Part shown: piece by piece, positions 23,559 through 37,298 of the stretch
How positions within the stretch are numbered: position 1 is the stretch's first letter
How the letters are laid out: every line of letters begins with the position of its first letter
Made by a program: the position numbers and the translations under genes
NCBI RefSeq assembly: GCF_020520425.1
Contig: NC_079491.1
Span: 44,940,027 to 45,004,026, forward strand
From: Spinacia oleracea
Lineage: Eukaryota; Streptophyta; Magnoliopsida; Caryophyllales; Amaranthaceae
Length of the DNA stretch: 64,000 bases
Direction of reading: 5' to 3'
The notes under the pieces: generated by a model
What the model saw: only the letters and a program-made list of their open reading frames with translations
The model's database searches: none
What the model was told of the DNA's origin: nothing

Positions 23559-24970
23559 TGTTAGGTTATGATACATATGACATTACATAGATCATGCGGA
23601 AACAACCATTAACCCAGGACAACATATTATTTACACATAATCATATAGCATAATTTAGATGCATACTCTTTGTTGCGTGCCCTCCCTAGCTGCGCCCGAA
23701 CCGAACAAGAACAAGTCTTTAGGACTCCAAGTGTCGTCCCTCCGTAGATAGTCCACAGCACGTCCGGATCCGCCTTAAGATTGACCAACTAGAATCGCCC
23801 TTAAGGTACTAGAAAATTTCGGCACTTTTATGAGCAAGATGTGTGTTTTAATTTTCTCTCAAAAAACTCACTTTTGAATATTTGAAACTTGTTATAAATT
23901 GTGAGCCCTAGCCTCATATTTATAGGGGTATGGAAAGGGAATCGAAATCCTATTCAGATACAAATTAATTAAACCTAGAATCCTACAAGAACTCTAATTT
24001 AATTAATTTATCAAATAGAATTAGGAATTTAATCATTAACCGAACTCTGCATGTTTTAGGAAACGTGCACGAACACAAACACTTGCACACACACGCACGG
24101 CTGCCACGATGGGCCCCATGCGTGCGCGCGAGCAGCAGCCCACGCAGCGCCCGCGCGCGCTGCGCGCTGCGCGTGCTGTGCGCGCTGTGCGCGCTGCGCA
24201 GCCTGCTGGGCCTGGCCTTGCGCTGGGCCTGGCGTGGCTGTTTGTGCGGCGCGCTTGGCTTGCTGGGCGATGGCCTGGCTTCGTGCTGGGCCTCGTCCGG
24301 CAGGCCTCGTCCGATGCTTATTCGTACGATGCGCTTCCGATTAAATTTTCCGATTCCGGAATTCATTTCCGATACGAACAATATTTAATATTTCCGATTC
24401 CGGAATTAATTTCCGTTTCGAACAAATATTTAATATTTCCGTTTCCGGAATTATTTTCCGATTCCGATAATATTTCCGATTCTGACAATATTTCCGTTTC
24501 CGGCAATATTTCCGATTCTGGCAATATTTCCATTTCCGATAATATTTTCCGATACGTACCATGTTTCCGTTTCCGGCAACATCTACGACTTGGATAATAT
24601 TTTATATTTCCGATACGATCCATATTTCCGTTTCCGGCAATATCATCGTTTCCGGAGTATTCATTTCTTGCCTGTGACGATCTTAGCTCCCACTGAAACC
24701 AAGATCCGTCGGTTCCGAATATTCATAGATGGAGTATTTAATGCCATTAAATACTTGATCCGTTTACGTACTATTTGTGTGACCCTACGGGTTCAGTCAA
24801 GAGTAAGCTGTGGATTAATATCATTAATTCCACTTGAACTGAAGCGGCCTCTAGCTAGGCATTCAGCTCACTTGATCTCACTGAATTATTAACTTGTTAA
24901 TTAATACTGAACCGCATTTATTAGACTTAACATAGAATGCATACTTGGACCAAGGGCATTATTTCCTTCA
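23559..24970 (-). repeat. Copia-2 3' LTR (1412 bp)
   Basis: Reads TGTTAGG...CCTTCA on the plus strand. It carries the ATTTCCGATTCCGGAATT-type minisatellite (24340-24660) and a GC-rich block (24110-24320) with an extra 9-bp GCTGTGCGC unit compared with the other LTR. TATA-like TATTTATAGG lies at about 23918 (complement strand). Confidence 0.93.
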
Positions 24971-25834
24971 GTCTCCCACTTGTCCTTAGGGACAAGTGTG
25001 CATTTCCTAATTCCTTTGTCGCTCGATGCTTGCTCTTGAACATAAGGTAAGAGTTGTCATCCTTATTACGTCCAGAGGTGTTCCTCGGTTTCAGAGTTCA
25101 ACTGATCAAATAAACAGATAATCATAGCCTATGATTCATCCGAGCACGGCCATGCATTTCACAGTTTCTAGCTCTCCGAGTGGCCTGATACAACTTTTAA
25201 GCATCTCATCCCGATTTATGGGAGGACAATCCCAATCTTGCGATCTTGAGATTAGACTTCGTTTGATAGGTGATTACCTGAGCGTTGCCTTTATAGCCTC
25301 CTTTTACGGTGCGACGGTTGGTCAACGTCAAAGCAACCAGTTCTCAAACAAGTAATCTCAAATCACTCAGGTATTGAGGATTTAGTGTCTAATAATTTAA
25401 TGAAATTTACTCATGACAGATTTTCATCTCTTACAGTAAAGTTTCATAGGTCTTGTCCGATACTAGTCTTCCCAAAGTAAGTATCTATGCAAATGATTAT
25501 GACATTGCCATGTCCACATAGTTCAAGAAACAGAACTACTAGTCATCTTGCATTCTAATCGTCTAACGTTTTCTATGCGTCCAATTTTATAGAAAACTCC
25601 GATTAGGGACCATTTTCAACCTTTGACATTCAAGTTCACTTGATAGACATTTCTTAGTCACAGGACTGGTCCTGACAGTCTATCTTGAATATATCGTCAA
25701 ATTGAAGGGACTCATCATTTAATAAACCATAAATTAAATGGAAAAATGAATTCATTTCATTTATTGTGAATGATTAACCAATAATGTTTTACAAAGATTT
25801 AAACTCTAAAACTTTAAAACATTAAACAGAGACA

Positions 25835-28800
25835 TCAAAGCCATTCTCCAATATGCTTGATTCCCATAGCTGCAGTGTGCGAGTTGTGCTTCGCCTGCGG
25901 CAGAGGTTTAGTTAATGGATCTGATATGTTGTCATCAGTTCCAATTTTGCTTATCTCGACTTCTTTTCTTTCAACGAACTCTCGTAGAAGGTGAAATCTA
26001 CGAAGTACATGCTTGACTCTCTGGTGGTGTCTAGGCTCTTTTTCCTGTGCAATAGCTCCGTTATTATCACAATACAGGGCTATTGGTCCTTTAATGGAGG
26101 GGACTACACCAAGTTCTCCTATGAACTTCCTTAGCCATATAGCTTCCTTTGCTGCTTCATGTGCAGCAATGTACTCCGCTTCAGTTGTAGAATCCGCAAT
26201 GGTGCTTTGCTTAGCACTTTTCCAGCTTACTGCTCCTCCGTTGAGGCAGAAGACAAACCCAGACTGTGATCTAAAATCATCTTTGTCGGTTTGGAAACTT
26301 GCGTCCGTATAGCCTTTAACAATTAATTCATCATCTCCACCATAGACCAGGAAGTCATCTTTGTGCCTTTTCAGGTACTTCAGAATGTTCTTGGCAGCAG
26401 TCCAATGCGCCTCTCCTGGGTCTGACTGGTATCTGCTCGTAGCACTGAGTGCGTACGCAACATCCGGGCGTGTACATATCATAGCATACATTATTGAACC
26501 AATCAATGATGCATATGGAATCCCATTCATTCGTCTACGCTCATCAAGTGTTTTTGGGCACTGAGTCTTGCTTAGAGTCATTCCATGAGACATGGGTAGG
26601 TAGCCTCGCTTGGAGTCCGCCATCTTGAACCTATCAAGCACCTTATTGATATAAGTGCTTTGACTAAGTCCAATCATCTTTTTAGATCTATCTCTGTAAA
26701 TCTTGATGCCCAATATGTACTGTGCTTCTCCTAGATCCTTCATCGAAAAACATTTCCCAAGCCAAATCTTGACAGAGTTCAACATAGGAATGTCATTTCC
26801 GATAAGCAATATGTCGTCGACATATAATACTAGGAAAGCAATTTTGCTCCCACTGACCTTCTTGTATACACAAGATTCGTCCGCGTTCTTGATGAAACCA
26901 AAGTCACTGACTGCTTCATCAAAACGTATATTCCAGCTCCTGGATGCCTGCTTCAATCCGTAGATTGACTTCTTTAGCTTGCATACCTTTTTAGCATTCT
27001 TTGGATCCTCAAAACCTTCAGGCTGTGTCATAAACACAGTTTCTGTTAAAACGCCGTTTAAGAAAGCAGTTTTGACATCCATCTGCCATATTTCGTAATC
27101 GTAATATGCAGCGATTGCTAACATTATTCGAATAGACTTTAGCATTGCAACTGGTGAAAAGGTTTCATCGTAATCCACACCGTGGACTTGCCTGTAACCT
27201 TTTGCGACCAATCTAGCTTTGAAAACTTCAAGTTTCCCATCCTAGTCCTTTTTCAGTTTGAAAACCCATTTGCTTCCAATGGCTTGGTAGCCATCTGGCA
27301 AATCGACCAAATCCCATACTTGGTTTTCAGACATGGAGTCTAATTCAGATTGCATGGCTTCTTGCCATTGCTTGGAGCTAGGGCTCGTCATAGCTTGTTT
27401 GTAAGTCGCAGGTTCATCACTTTCAAGTAATAGAACGTCATAGCTCTCGTTCGTCAAAATACCTAAGTACCTTTCCGGTTGAGATCTATATCTTTGCGAT
27501 CTACGCGGGGTAACATTACTAGATTGACCATGATTCTCACCAGATTCTTCTAAAGATCTCTGAGTTTCATCCTGAATGTCATCTTGAGCATTCTCTAGAG
27601 TTTGTTGTTCGACTCGAATTTCTTCGAGGTCTACTTTTCTCCCACTTGTCATTTTGGAAATGTGATCCTTCTCCAAAAAGACACCATCTCGAGCAACAAA
27701 CACTTTGTTCTCAGATGTATTGTAGAAGTAATACCCCTTTGTTTCCTTTGGATAGCCCACAAGGATACATTTGTCAGATTTTGGATGAAGTTTGTCTGAA
27801 ATTAATCGTTTGACGTATACTTCACATCCCCAAATCTTAAGAAAAGACACATTTGGAGGCTTTCCAAACCATAATTCGTATGGAGTCTTTTCGACAGCTT
27901 TAGACGGAGCTCTATTTATACTGAGTGCAGCTGTATTTAGTGCATGTCCCCAAAATTCTAATGGAAGTTCGGCCTGACCCATCATTGACCTGACCATGTC
28001 TAGCAAGGTTCTGTTCCTCCGTTCTGACACACCGTTCCATTGTGGTGTTCCAGGAGGAGTTAATTCTAATAGAATTCCACATTCTTTCAGATGGTCATCA
28101 AATTCATAGCTCAGATATTCACCGCCTCTATCAGACCGCAGTGCCTTAATCTTCTTGCCTAATTGATTCTCTACTTCACTCTGAAATTCCTTGAATTTGT
28201 CAAAGGATTCAGACTTATGCTTCATTAGGTAGACATAACCATACCTACTGAAGTCATCAGTGAAAGTGATAAAGTAGCTGAAACCACCTCTAGCATTTGT
28301 ACTCATTGGTCCACATACATCTGTATGGATTAAACCCAATAGTTCATTTGCTCTTTCTCCAACTTTAGAGAAAGGTTGCTTTGTCATTTTGCCAAGTAAA
28401 CATTATTCGCATTTACCATAATTCTCTAAGTCAAATGGTTCTAGAATTCCTTCCCTTTGAAGTCTTTCTAAGCGTTTCAAGTTTATATGGCCTAATCGAC
28501 AATGCCACAGATAGGTGAGATCTGAATCATCCTTTTTGGCCTTTTTGGTATTTATGTTATATACTTGTTTGTCGTGATCTAATAAATAAAGTCCATTGAC
28601 TAATCTAGCAGATCCATAAAACATCTCTTTAAAATAAAACGAACAACTATTGTCTTTTATTATAAAGGAAAATCCCTTAGCATCTAAGCAAGAAACTGAA
28701 ATGATGTTTTTAGTAAGACTTGGAACATGGAAACATTCTTCCAGTTCCAAAACTAGCCCGGAGGGCAACAACAAATAGTAAGTTCCTACGGCTAATGCAG

Positions 28801-29800
28801 CAATCCGTGCTCCATTTCCCACTCGTAGGTCGACTTCACCCTTGCTTAACTCTCTACTTCTTCTTAGTCCCTGTGGATTGGAACATAAGTGTGAGCCACA
28901 ACCTGTATCTAATACCCAAGAAGTTGAATTAGCAAGTATACAGTCTATAACGAAAATACCTGAAGATGGAACGACTGTTCCGTTCTTCTGATCTTCCTTT
29001 AGCTTCAAGCAATCTCTCTTCCAATGCCCCTTCTTCTTGCAGTAGAAGCATTCGGATTCAGAAGTGGGTTGACTGACCTTCCTCTTTGCAGATTTGGCGC
29101 CAGTTTGCTTAGTTGGGCTGGCCTTGTTGCCACCTTTCTTAGCATTCCTCTTCTTTCCAGATTTCTTGAACTTGCCCCCACGCACCATAAGCACATCCTG
29201 CTTATCACTTTTGAGCATCTTTTCAGCGGTCTTCAGCATACCGTGAAGCTCAGTGAGCGTTTTGTCCAGACTATTCATACTGTAGTTCAGTTTGAACTGA
29301 TCATACCCGCTATGAAGAGAATGGAGGATGGTGTCTATAGCCATTTCCTGAGAAAATTGCTGATCCAGCCGACTCATATTCTCAATGAGTCCAATCATTT
29401 TGAGAACATGTGGACTTACGGGCTCGCCTTTCTTAAGCTTGGTCTCAAGAATTTGCCTATGAGTCTCGAATCTTTCGACTCGAGCCAGATCTTGGAACAT
29501 GTTCTTCAACTCACTGATGATTGTGAAAGCATCTGAGTTGATGAACGTTTTCTGCAGATCCGCACTCATGGTGGCGAGCATTAGACATTTCACATCCTTG
29601 TTGGCATCAATCCAACGATTGAGGGCTGCCTGAGTGACCCCGTCGCCTGCAGCTTCGGGCATCGCCTCATCTAGGACATACTCCTTTTCTTCCTGCATAA
29701 GAACTATTTGCAAGTTCCTTTGCCAGTCAAGGAAGTTTTTCCCGTTCAACTTCTCCTTTTCGAGAATTGATCGAATGTTGAATGAATTGTTGTTTGCCAT
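25835..29800 (-). pseudogene. Copia-2 gag-pol polyprotein, two in-frame stops
   Basis: One continuous frame reads leftward from the ATG at 29800 (MANNNSFN). In order: a UBN2-type gag; zinc knuckle CFYCKKKGHWKRDC (CX2CX4HX4C, about 29009-29050); aspartic protease LDTGCGSH (about 28880-28915); pre-integrase LWHCRLGHINLKR; integrase with HTDVCGP, SDRGGEY and PQWNGVSERRNRT (about 27990-28320); reverse transcriptase with MDVKTAFLNG and YVDDILL (about 26810); and RNase H with TDASFQ and AEYIAA. The order protease-integrase-RT-RNase H defines Copia. Two nonsense codons interrupt it without any frameshift: TAA at 28403-28405 just after the pre-integrase block, and TAG at 27242-27244 before LVAKGYRQ. 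The other residues listed are intact, so it decayed very recently or is read through or misassembled at these codons. An upstream in-frame ATG at 29893 exists, but MANNNS is the more typical gag start. Confidence 0.95.
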
Positions 29801-32562
29801 ATTAAAAACTACAATTGAAAAGAATAAACAAATAAATAACCATTCACAGTTTCTCTTAATAAACTTAAATTCTAGCATACATGCATAATTCAATGTTTAT
29901 TAAGCATTTTATTCAAATTATGTGTTCCGGCAGGTGTGAATAAAATGATTCCAAGATCCTAAAATCATTGAAGAACTAAGCACAGTTTGTCGACTTAATC
30001 CTAGAACATCTTAGGTAAGCAAAAGCCTTTTGCTAATAGTCTAGAAACTATTCTTGGTTGATAGGTACGTCTAAGAACTTATTAGGTAAACCTATCGAAT
30101 TTGCCACGACATAAAAGGACTCCTTACTTATATCGTTGAGTTTCACCAAAACTAACATGTACTCACAATTATTTGTGTACCTTGCCCCTTTAGGACCAAT
30201 AAGTAACACCTCGCTGAGCGAAAACTATTACTAGATTGATGTAAAGGATATCCAAGCAAGTGTATATTTTGGCATGGCACCTTTTAACTCAATTTTTAAG
30301 TTTGGAACTTAAGGCTCTTACTATGTTGGTTAGATTTTAAGTGAACTAAAATCCTTAATCATGCAACATAATCAAGCTTTTGATCTCATGCATTTTAAGA
30401 CATATTTAAAACAATAAATAACTTAAAGCATGCATAAGATAAATGTGATCTAGTATGGCCCGACTTCATCTTGAAGCTTTGACTTCAAAGTCCGTCTTGA
30501 AAATCTCCGTGGGAGGCACCATTTTCTTCAAATAGGATAAGCTATAACTAATTACAACTATTTGATGGTTCGCAGACCATATTTGAATTGAAAAACAACT
30601 TTGGTACTTTAGACCAATTACATTCAAATTAATGGTACGCAGACCATATTTTCTATCCTATTTGGGCCATACTAGTCACTTCATAACCTGCAAAACAGTA
30701 CATATACAATATATACCATTCACCCATTCATTATCATGAATGGCCCACATAGCTGGTTAGTAAAACACATTATGCATCACGTAAACATTTGCAGCAATTA
30801 ATCAAGGGCACCAATAATCTACCAATTATTCAGTCCTTATTAATTCTAATCAAGTTGTTTTAACCTTAAGGATTTGTAGACCTAATCAAGAGTTTATGAC
30901 TAAAAAGTGCTCCCACTTAAACCAATAAATTTATATGCTTTACTAATTTTAAACATAAAAATGTATTTCTAGTCTAACCGGAAACATACAAATTTAATTA
31001 AAATTTAAAGCTCATATAAATTTATAATTGAATCCAAAAATTTAATTTAATTTCAGTCGTATTTAAATTAATTCATGATTTTAATTTTAGTAAAATAATT
31101 AGAATAAATAAAATTTATTATAATTACAATATTCAAAATTAAAATCCAAGAAAATAATTTAAATTATTAATTTTAAAATTAATTAAAATTACGTGAACTG
31201 GAATTTTCAAATTAAACATTCAAAACGATCTTTAATCGTAACGCAAACACCCTACGCGTTGCACGCCCATGGGCCGCACGCACACAGCCATTGCTGGCCA
31301 TGTGTGCGCAGCCCATGCGCTCGTCGCATAGCTGCTGCATCCCCATCGCAAGCCTCCGCACGCATTGGTGCTCGCTGCGCGCGCCAGCGCTCATCGCACG
31401 CGAGCTATCGCTCGCAGTGCGGGCGCGACATCGCTCGCTGGGCGCGCGACATCGCTCGCTGGGCGCGCGACATCGCTCGCTGGGCGGGCGAGCAATGCTG
31501 GGCGCAGCGCTCGTGGCACGCGAGCTTGCGCTCGCTGCGCGCGAGGCTGCGCGCTCTTGTGCGAGGCAGCGCGCGCTGTGGCGCAGCTCGCTTGCTGCCC
31601 ACACGCGACTGCCTTGGCTCGCCCTTCGCCCATGCCCATTCGTCCATTGCTCGTGGCACATGACACAAGGCAGGGCTGCTGCCTTGTGCTCGTGCACTAC
31701 GCCCTTGCTCATTGCATTCGTGCCGCACGGGCGACGAGCTCCCTTGCTCGTCGTCGCATGCCCGCATTATACAACACCCCTTAAGGGTAACACGAAGCGT
31801 CCATTGCTTCGTGCGTGCAAGTTTTATGAACGAATCGCATAAAAAATTTAAAATTTATATTTAAAATTAATGACAAATTAATAAATAATATTAATTTCAT
31901 AATTTTAGGGCGAAAAAATCGAAAATTTATTATCCAATTGATTTCCGATTGTTATGGATTCAAGTCTAGGTCATAAAAATTTAAAATTTATCATAAATTT
32001 ACAATTTTTATGGTGGTTTTTAATCATAGGTTTCTAATTAAATTACAATTAATTATGAAAATCAAATTAATTCTAAATTATTCTTATTTTCAACAAATTA
32101 ATCATAATTACAAATTAGATTGCATAATTAACAAGACTAGGCATTCAAACTTGTTAAACATATGCAGTAGGTCAATCAAAAATTCAAGATTTATCAACAA
32201 GAATCGCAAATATTTAATTTAACATCTTAAATTTACGAAATTTTGCATTCGAAAAACTAAAACCTTCGAAAAGTCATAGTTAGGCTTCGAATTTGAGAAT
32301 TCTGGGTTCGGCAGAAAAATATTATTTTTGTCAAAATTTTAGAATGCCTTTTACATGCGGAATTGACACAAAAATCACTCAATTCGGATGAGTAACGAAG
32401 AAACTGCCGAAAAACTGCGTACGTATAATTAAATAAACGCAATTTGCAATTAATTAACAATTACGAAAATTAATCACCCCTTTTAATTCTTGCAAATTTG
32501 TAATATTTAACCATGTTCATGCAATTTAGATTATGAAAATAATAAGGGGCTCGTGATACCAC
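29801..32562 (-). other. Copia-2 untranslated leader (2.8 kb)
   Basis: Lies between the PBS and gag, AT-rich and without a plausible gene. It matches the Copia-1 leader, for example the CATTCATTATCATGAATGG region near 30726 and the CACCTGCCGGAACA sequence near 29930. It includes the GC island described separately. Plant Copia elements normally have much shorter leaders. Confidence 0.8.
31250..31790 (-). repeat. GC-rich island with 21-bp tandem units in Copia-2 leader
   Basis: Three near-identical 21-bp units (GCGACATCGCTCGCTGGGCGC) lie at 31425-31487 in a block of GCTCGC/GCGAGC words with AT-rich DNA on both sides. It occupies the same position as the Copia-1 island (11160-11660), with the shared edge CCTTAAGGGTAACACG. 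The many ORFs on both strands are by-products of composition. Confidence 0.8.
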
Positions 32563-33966
32563 TGTTAGGTTATGATACATATGACATTACATAGATCATG
32601 CGGAAACAACCATTAACCCAGGACAACATATTATTTACACATAATCATATAGCATAATTTAGATGCATACTCTTTGTTGCGTGCCCTCCCTAGCTGCGCC
32701 CGAACCGAACAAGAACAAGTCTTTAGGACTCCAAGTGTCGTCCCTCCGTAGATAGTCCACAGCACGTCCGGATCCGCCTTAAGATTGACCAACTAGAATC
32801 GCCCTTAAGGTACTAGAAAATTTCGGCACTTTTATGAGCAAGATGTGTGTTTTAATTTTCTCTCAAAAAACTCACTTTTGAATACTTTGAAACTTGTTAT
32901 AAATTGTGAGCCCTAGCCTCATATTTATAGGGGTATGGAAAGGGAATCGAAATCCTATTCAGATACAAATTAATTAAACCTAGAATCCTACAAGAACTCT
33001 AATTTAATTAATTTATCAAATAGAATTAGGAATTTAATCATTAACCGAACTCTGCATGTTTTAGGAAACGTGCACGAACACAAACACTTGCACACACACG
33101 CACGGCTGCCACGATGGGCCCCATGCGTGCGCGCGAGCAGCAGCCCACGCAGCGCCCGCGCGCGCTGCGCGCTGCGCGTGCTGTGCGCGCTGCGCAGCCT
33201 GCTGGGCCTGGCCTTGCGCTGGGCCTGGCGTGGCTGTTTGTGCGGCGCGCTTGGCTTGCTGGGCGATGGCCTGGCTTCGTGCTGGGCCTCGTCCGGCAGG
33301 CCTCGTCCGATGCTTATTCGTACGATGCGCTTCCGATTAAATTTTCCGATTCCGGAATTCATTTCCGATACGAACAATATTTAATATTTCCGATTCCGGA
33401 ATTAATTTCCGTTTTGAACAAATATTTAATATTTCCGTTTCCGGAATTATTTTCCGATTCCGGTAATATTTCCGATTCTGACAATATTTCCGTTTCCGGC
33501 AATATTTCCGATTCTGGCAATATTTCCATTTCCGATAATATTTTCCGATACGTACCATGTTTCCGTTTCCGGCAACATCTACGACTTGGATAATATTTTA
33601 TATTTCCGATACGATCCATATTTCCGTTTCCGGCAATATCATCGTTTCCGGAGTATTCATTTCTTGCCTGTGACGATCTTAGCTCCCACTGAAACCAAGA
33701 TCCGTCGGTTCCGAATATTCATAGATGGAGTATTTAATGCCATTAAATACTTGATCCGTTTACGTACTATTTGTGTGACCCTACGGGTTCAGTCAAGAGT
33801 AAGCTGTGGATTAATATCATTAATTCCACTTGAACTGAAGCGGCCTCTAGCTAGGCATTCAGCTCACTTGATCTCACTGAATTATTAACTTGTTAATTAA
33901 TACTGAACCGCATTTATTAGACTTAACATAGAATGCATACTTGGACCAAGGGCATTATTTCCTTCA
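32563..33966 (-). repeat. Copia-2 5' LTR (1404 bp)
   Basis: Nearly identical to 23559-24970. It ends CCTTCA and is followed by the target duplication CCTAC. As the upstream LTR it would hold the active promoter, with a TATA-like CTATAAATATGAGGC on the complement (about 32915-32930). Confidence 0.93.
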
Positions 33967-34753
33967 CCTACCCCGCGTTTATTTCCCCATCAAGTTGGGA
34001 CGACCTGAAAATCAGCATATTAATGTGAACGGGCAGAACATCATAACGAATCTCGGCTCCCTCGGGAGTTGGGACTAAGGATACCTTTTTTCGCCAATAG
34101 GGGGGTGCATACGCCGCGCATGTTTCCCACTCGGTACTTGTGCAGGTAGTACACCTATCCCGAACCCAATCGCTCGCCCATTAGGTCCCTCTCGCCTGCC
34201 TGCCCCCTTGGCTTGCACTTGCGAGTTGGCCTCTTGAGCGAAATTCGTCCGTTGAAGACACTACCTCGACCGGGGCATGTGTTGGATCTACGATAGAAGC
34301 CGAAGTTGCTGCCTGGCCTTTTGGTCAGGCACAGCAGCCTCGGTGCCCGCGCATAAAAAAATATATACGTAGCAAAAAAAAAAGACTTTTCAAAAATTGC
34401 TACGAGGGCGTAAGAAAAGCACTCGATTTAAAAAGTGACTCGTAAAAAATTAATAACTCTTTGCGTCGTTGTTAGGCCTCCTACGACGACAATGCTCGGC
34501 ACTAAAAACCGAACATGCTAATAATTATGAATGTCACATGGGCGAAGTATTCAAAAAATAATGTTCGAATAAAGTCTTCAAGAAAAAATAAATGTTCAAA
34601 TAGAAAATGAATAAATCAGAGTCTAGACTAGGCTATGCCAAAGTACAATCCAAATCCTAAGTCTTAGTTGTCTTATCCATAGAATCGGTCCTAATGCTTG
34701 GTGTCGTTCTGCAAGTTAAAAGGTTAAACCATATTGAGTCTCCCTTCCTAACA
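33967..34753 (+). other. Internal segment of large element, no gene
   Basis: A continuation of the large element's internal region between the Copia-2 and Helitron insertions. There are no long ORFs and no gag motif. A weak GC-rich stretch (34130-34350) is not recognisably coding. Confidence 0.6.
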
Positions 34754-34778
34754 TCTATACCTAGTATTTAAAAAAGGA

Positions 34779-34895
34779 AACCAAACCTATTACCACGTGT
34801 CCATCCTATTACTTCCTAAATCATGCCAAACCAAACCTATTGCCACGTGTCCATCCTATTACTTCCTAAATCATGCCACTTACCTATTGCCACAT
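34779..34895 (+). repeat. 50-bp tandem repeat near Helitron 5' end
   Basis: The unit starting AACCAAACCTATTRCCACGT and running to AAATCATGCC occurs twice at a 50-bp period, then as a diverged partial third copy. It lies 25 bp from the Helitron 5' terminus. Confidence 0.85.
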
Positions 34896-34899
34896 GTCC

Positions 34900-37298
34900 A
34901 GCTTACTACATCCTCCTAATTCATTAAAAAAGAAAAAACAAAAGGGACGTGTCATCCTACTAGGTATACATTCATGTCATTAAAAAAAGAAAAAGAAAAA
35001 AAGAGAATAATGGCAAACCATACGACATCAGTTATCAAATGAATAGGGATGTGTCATCCTTGTATGACATCATAATCATGCCATTTAAATTAAAAAACAA
35101 AAAAAAAGAGAAAAAAAAGAAAGAAAAGAAAGGCAAACCAAAACCCCATCACTGCGCAAAAGGAAATCCCAAACTTCCCGATTGCCATCTTCCCATTTAC
35201 TCCATCTCAATCACTCCTCCATTTATCATCCTTCAATTCATCAGTTACAAGATATTAATCTCTCCATTAATTCTTTCTTGATTCTTTAATCTCATCAATG
35301 TCCTATTTCATCTTCAATTGGGTTGTCACAAACTTCAATTGAATCTGAGCTTCAATTCCACCTTCTATTTAATCCACCATCTTCTTCAAGAGCTTTTATT
35401 TATAAATTAATTCCTCCCAATTCCATTAATAATTTAGTAAATTATGTCGGTTACACTTCATAAACGCAAACGGCCACAGATTTTTCTACTCTCATCTCTA
35501 AATCCAATTCTTACCCTATTTAACACAGTAGATATGACAACGGGAATGCTATGACCGTGAGCTACATCGGCCCAGGTACCTTTTTTTTACCTCCTGTTTC
35601 CTATTTGGATTTACCGATTTAGTTGAGCATTTGATGTATTTGAGGATGAATAATAGTAGTATGTTAACATGTAGTCTGTATTGTGTGGGTGGAAGCTTTG
35701 TTTCGTTGCGTAAGATTGAGGTTGAATGTGTATCAAGATGAGAATAGTGAAGCCAAATCAAGTCTTTTCAAAATGCGTTTCCTGTGTTGAGTTGTGCCCT
35801 GTTTTTTTCCCCATTTAATTATAGTATAGAGTATTTGAAAAAGTATTCTTAATTTTGTCCTCCGGGAGAGTTATAAACAATGATCCATCAAAGATAAGCT
35901 ATACTTTTATTACCCATGTTAAATAGTTGGACTCCCTGTGATATTATTTTGGGTGGTTCTGTCCTTTTTTTTATATCAGGAATTGGTATTTAGTTTGTTT
36001 TTGGACACAGGTTCTTGATCGTGTACCCCAGCGTTCGGTGTTCATTGATTCCGACAGGCGTTTTTAAAGGTGATCCCTTTTCTCTACTTTGTTTGCAACA
36101 TCCTGAAATCTCTGGACTACTATGCACTTATTATCATTTTGATTTTAATATTTTGAGAAAGAGGACTATAATGTACTTCATTTGTTTGTAACTTACCCAG
36201 AAACTGTACCAGAGTGTCGGTCAAAATAGTACTATGTATACCCTGTAGCTGCAATATACGAGTAGGTACTTAGTTATTAGCTACCTGATATAACTTCTCG
36301 CCTTTTGCTAAAGGGTTGTGGAGACATGAAATTCAAAATGGTTTCTGTAAAATCCTTGAAGTGAAGTAGTGATTACTGATTAGTAAACAAATTAAACTTG
36401 AAAAAGCATGTTATAAACTGATTAAAGGCCCAAAACTCAAACTGATTTTGATACCATGTTCAGTTTGCTAATTATTTTGCCAATTATAGGAAGCTTTCCT
36501 ATCCAAAAAATAAAGTTGACAAGTTTAACATACTCCCTACTGAACAACTTAACATAATTATAGGAAGCTGATATGAAGTTGAGTTTTGGTACTGAACAGA
36601 TACAATACAACAATGTTAACAGTTTGACTGTCTAACATAGCTGATGATATTGTTTTACGCTGAGTTCATTGGCTCTTTTATCCTTCTTTTTACTGAATCT
36701 TTTTATAGTGATGGCCTGGCGATATTATTTCCTTACGAGGCTTAGAGAGGAATATTTAGTTTGTATCCGTTCTAACATTGGAGAAAGAAATTTTGGAATT
36801 GGACTGTAGTGTTCAGGTGAGTGATGTGAATTGGAAACACTCAATTAAACATATCATGTGGTGGTGTTCTTGTACAGACCTTCAAAAGCAACAACTTCTT
36901 AATTCTTCTTAGATGGTGTTCCTTTTAATTGATTTTGTTTGATTTGTCTAAAACTAATTCAATTACCAAATTAAAGATGAAAATTGTAAATATAATCACC
37001 ATCTTCAGCCTAATATATTCCCAACTTAAGTGTTTATTTGACATTATAATTAAGACTAGAATGTATATTCAAGGGACTTAGTATTCACCTTCTTTTCCAA
37101 TTTGGTTGTTTATGGGACATACGGAGTGAAATCACCTTCCATGAGTATATTTGTCTCCGATAATATACATAGGAAAAAAATCTCAACTCCTATGCATTTC
37201 GTATCTTTTGGTTTTTGATAATGTCCTAATTTTGTCACAGATGCAAACCCATTGAGGGACTAAACATTAACTTAAATTTCCATTTTTTTAAAAAGAAA
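34900..37298 (+). other. Helitron 5' region, no confirmed gene
   Basis: AT-rich sequence. A poly-A/AG tract (35088-35140) and possible small exons occur, for example ACACAG|GTTCTTGATCG near 36015 ending at AAAG|GTGATCC near 36070. These could be untranslated exons of the ORF at 37299. I cannot support a protein here. Confidence 0.4.

Larger units (their letters stand above)
23559..33966 (-). mobile_element. Copia-2: nearly complete Copia LTR retrotransposon
   Basis: A 10,408-bp element in minus orientation with LTRs at 32563-33966 (5') and 23559-24970 (3'), and an exact 5-bp duplication CCTAC on both sides. The PBS (complement of 32549-32561, TGGTATCACGAGC) and purine tract (complement of 24971-24985, ending GTGGGAGAC) match Copia-1. 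The LTRs differ by a 9-bp tandem unit in the GC-rich part, a 1-bp indel and a few substitutions, so this insertion is young. It landed 81 bp inside the 5' end of the large element's internal region. Confidence 0.95.
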
